From the NCBI GenBank assembly GCA_937998875.1, contig CALLBO010000018.1:50722-114721 (forward strand): a stretch of 64,000 bases of DNA, in the 5' to 3' direction. Positions within the stretch are counted from its first letter, which is position 1; every line of letters begins with the position of its first letter. The position numbers and the translations under genes are program-made. Under the pieces are notes generated by a model that did no database searches, was not told where the DNA came from, and saw only the letters and a program-made list of their open reading frames with translations. Shown piece by piece: positions 62,327 to 64,000 of the stretch. This DNA comes from an uncultured Granulosicoccaceae bacterium. Its GTDB lineage: Bacteria > Pseudomonadota > Gammaproteobacteria > Granulosicoccales > Granulosicoccaceae.

Positions 62327-63997
62327 TCATGCAGCATCAATACCGCCAACGCATGGCAAACCATATTTTCTTTGTCTTCCGGGTTTAGAAGAAAAATCCG
62401 ATAACGCAGATTTTAGTTTTTGATCATTCAATGCAAGCCCACAATCTCCCAGCACCATCCAGGAAACCCCTACACCAGCACCCACGTAATCGCCAATAAG
62501 AATTTTTCTGATAATAAACTCGAGCCTGAAAGGTGCTTTTATCAACGTACCAGCAAGAAACGGTCGGTTATCCATAAATCCACCGAGGCGTGGAAATCGA
62601 CGGCCAAACCAAGACACGAGTTTTACATACCAACCAAACAGCACAGCTCCATATCGAACCGTTAATCGCGCACCTTTTCGAATTGGTTTATCGTTAGTCA
62701 ACCCATATTCAATGTAGTTTGCGATTTCAAAAAGCCCCCCACGCATGGTCTCCAACGACGCCAAAGAAACAGATAGACCGGTGAGTACATAACCGTCCGC
62801 TACCAGACTAATACCACCAAATGTCAATAACACCCCACCATAGAACAGCATGCCAGGACGATTTCGATCATCAAACCTCCAGATACATAATGAGCCACAT
62901 AAAAAGAATATTGCAGCAGATACTTCGTATACACTTCGACCACCTACATTTTCATGCCTGATGTATGCATCGGCCAGTAACACGAGATTAGCTACCTCAT
63001 AGCCAAAGAATTGAATTTTGTTATGTTGACTAACACTGAACCGCGCTATCGATTTTACAATCTTTAAGAAATGTGATCTCGCCTCCTTGATAAAGGATGG
63101 ATTCACTGATATCGCACCAGCGAAAACTACCAAAAAGATTCCGAATTGAGACCACAAGTCCGGCACCTCTCGAAAGAACACGACTCCCCAGATAACTGCA
63201 AAAACCACCTGAGAAAAATCAAATACACCAATGGTTGCAGGTGGAGCGTTTTGATAGGCAATCACAATTCCGATACTGCCGCAGATTTGCACCAATGCGA
63301 GTAGAACGATTATAGTCATCAACGATGTATTTACTTCAGCCCACGGGTGGTTTGCAAATCCCGTGTGAATATTGTCAGACACAAAATACAAGTAAGCTGA
63401 TGCTATGATCCCGACATAAAGAAACATCAAACTTAGAAACAAAGATAAAACTACCGGGTGATCTTTGCGGCACTTGTTTCTGGTAACTATCGTCGAAAGC
63501 GCATAAAATAATGCAGCTAACAATGCAAAAAATATATACCGGTTAATCTCTGTCGTACCCGGTTGAACAATCAGCACTATTCCAATGAAACCGAGGAAAA
63601 TGGCGAGCCAACACCACTTGTTAGCACGTTCGCCAGAAATTATAGTTAGGATCGCAATGAAAATTGGAGACGTAAAAAACAACGCAGTCGCATCCGCCAG
63701 TGTCAACTCTGCCAGTGATAAAAAATAGAAAACCCACATACCAACCAACAACGAGCTACGCACTAGTATCCAGAAAATTGATTTTGGCCACATCGCCAAT
63801 TGGCTATTGAAAAAAACAAAATAAGTAACCAGCAGCGGAATAATAATAAGTGAACGAAGTATAAATACCTGCCAGATATCAATGTCTTCACTTATTGTTT
63901 TTACAAGTACATCGCCAAGAGAAACAACCATTGAAGCAAATAGCACAGCAACTATAGCAAGCGCCAACCTATCACGCTCACACTGATTACCAGCCAT
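62327..63997 (-). CDS. EamA/DMT-family permease with long C-terminal membrane extension
   Basis: 556-residue membrane protein. Residues about 10-300 are a complete drug/metabolite transporter: two EamA repeats, ten helices (VVSLGDVLVKTISEDIDIWQ, DATALFFTSPIFIAILTIIS and GVFDFSQVVFAVIWGVVFFR, which carries the second repeat signature). Residues about 310-556 form an additional domain with several helices (YEVSAAIFFLCGSLCIWRF, MLFYGGVLLTFGGISLVADG) and a conserved-looking end (DNRPFLAGTLIKAPFRLEFI, VGAGVGVSWMVLGDCGLALN). That second part is unusual for DMT permeases and looks like a fusion. The ATG at 63997 lies at the window edge. Substrate unknown. Confidence 0.82.
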   Translation of the reverse strand: MAGNQCERDRLALAIVAVLFASMVVSLGDVLVKTISEDIDIWQVFILRSLIIIPLLVTYFVFFNSQLAMWPKSIFWILVRSSLLVGMWVFYFLSLAELTLADATALFFTSPIFIAILTIISGERANKWCWLAIFLGFIGIVLIVQPGTTEINRYIFFALLAALFYALSTIVTRNKCRKDHPVVLSLFLSLMFLYVGIIASAYLYFVSDNIHTGFANHPWAEVNTSLMTIIVLLALVQICGSIGIVIAYQNAPPATIGVFDFSQVVFAVIWGVVFFREVPDLWSQFGIFLVVFAGAISVNPSFIKEARSHFLKIVKSIARFSVSQHNKIQFFGYEVANLVLLADAYIRHENVGGRSVYEVSAAIFFLCGSLCIWRFDDRNRPGMLFYGGVLLTFGGISLVADGYVLTGLSVSLASLETMRGGLFEIANYIEYGLTNDKPIRKGARLTVRYGAVLFGWYVKLVSWFGRRFPRLGGFMDNRPFLAGTLIKAPFRLEFIIRKILIGDYVGAGVGVSWMVLGDCGLALNDQKLKSALSDFSSKPGRQRKYGLPCVGGIDAA

Positions 63998-64000
63998 TAG

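Overview
The window looks like chromosomal DNA of a heterotrophic, probably marine gammaproteobacterium. The left end has the conserved order queA-tgt-yajC-secD on the minus strand. Several secreted proteins (an LruC-domain protein, a haloperoxidase-like protein with a sorting-type C-terminus, lipoproteins with Gly/Ser-rich N-termini) recall Granulosicoccus-like genomes. That assignment rests on gene content only. No tRNA, rRNA, CRISPR array, transposase or phage gene was found.

Layout. 1-6.5 kb: secD (cut by the window edge), yajC, a 1-kb repeat-filled gap, tgt, queA, a Nudix hydrolase and a GlsB-type membrane protein. 6.8-16.6 kb: a catabolic locus with an agmatinase-family hydrolase, a trimethylamine-dehydrogenase-like flavoprotein, a flavin amine oxidase, a Rieske oxygenase alpha subunit and a complete PotFGHI-type ABC importer. 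It probably takes up and dismantles a methylated amine, polyamine or guanidino compound. 16.8-19 kb: a vanadium-haloperoxidase-like protein.

19.2-23.3 kb is the most unusual part. A 170-residue peptide gene has a double-glycine-like leader and seven 22-residue repeats. It is followed by a DUF6065-like gene, a LuxR-type regulator and a SARP/TPR regulator, all on the minus strand. It looks like a multi-core secreted-peptide locus with no recognisable modification enzyme nearby. 23.5-25.6 kb holds a decayed secreted-protein gene and a GH18-like protein with four Cys-bracketed GWGW repeats. The same repeat type recurs in the gamma-glutamyltransferase at 40.6 kb.

26-46.6 kb is mixed: an SDR, a cupin plus rhodanese pair, an aldo/keto reductase, RtcB, a sugar nucleotidyltransferase-like protein, an LLM flavoprotein, a beta-helix lipoprotein, a sulfotransferase-like protein, glutaredoxin, a 2OG-Fe(II) oxygenase, GGT, a monohaem protein, and an ECF sigma/YciI/MAPEG operon.

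47.3-53.1 kb is a small island bounded by a perfect 46-bp inverted repeat. Each copy contains a MerR-type promoter facing inwards. A third, degenerate copy lies before the island's own merR gene. The two convergent units encode an alpha/beta hydrolase and a BKACE-like enzyme (+ strand), and two RidA proteins, MerR, an aldo/keto reductase and a PhzF-like protein (minus strand).

54-64 kb: a GT39-like membrane glycosyltransferase abutting a 5'-truncated LruC gene, a lipoprotein with pentapeptide repeats (a broken relative of its C-terminal domain lies at 44.34 kb), several small membrane or redox proteins including a HiPIP, a lipoprotein, and a DMT permease with a long C-terminal extension.
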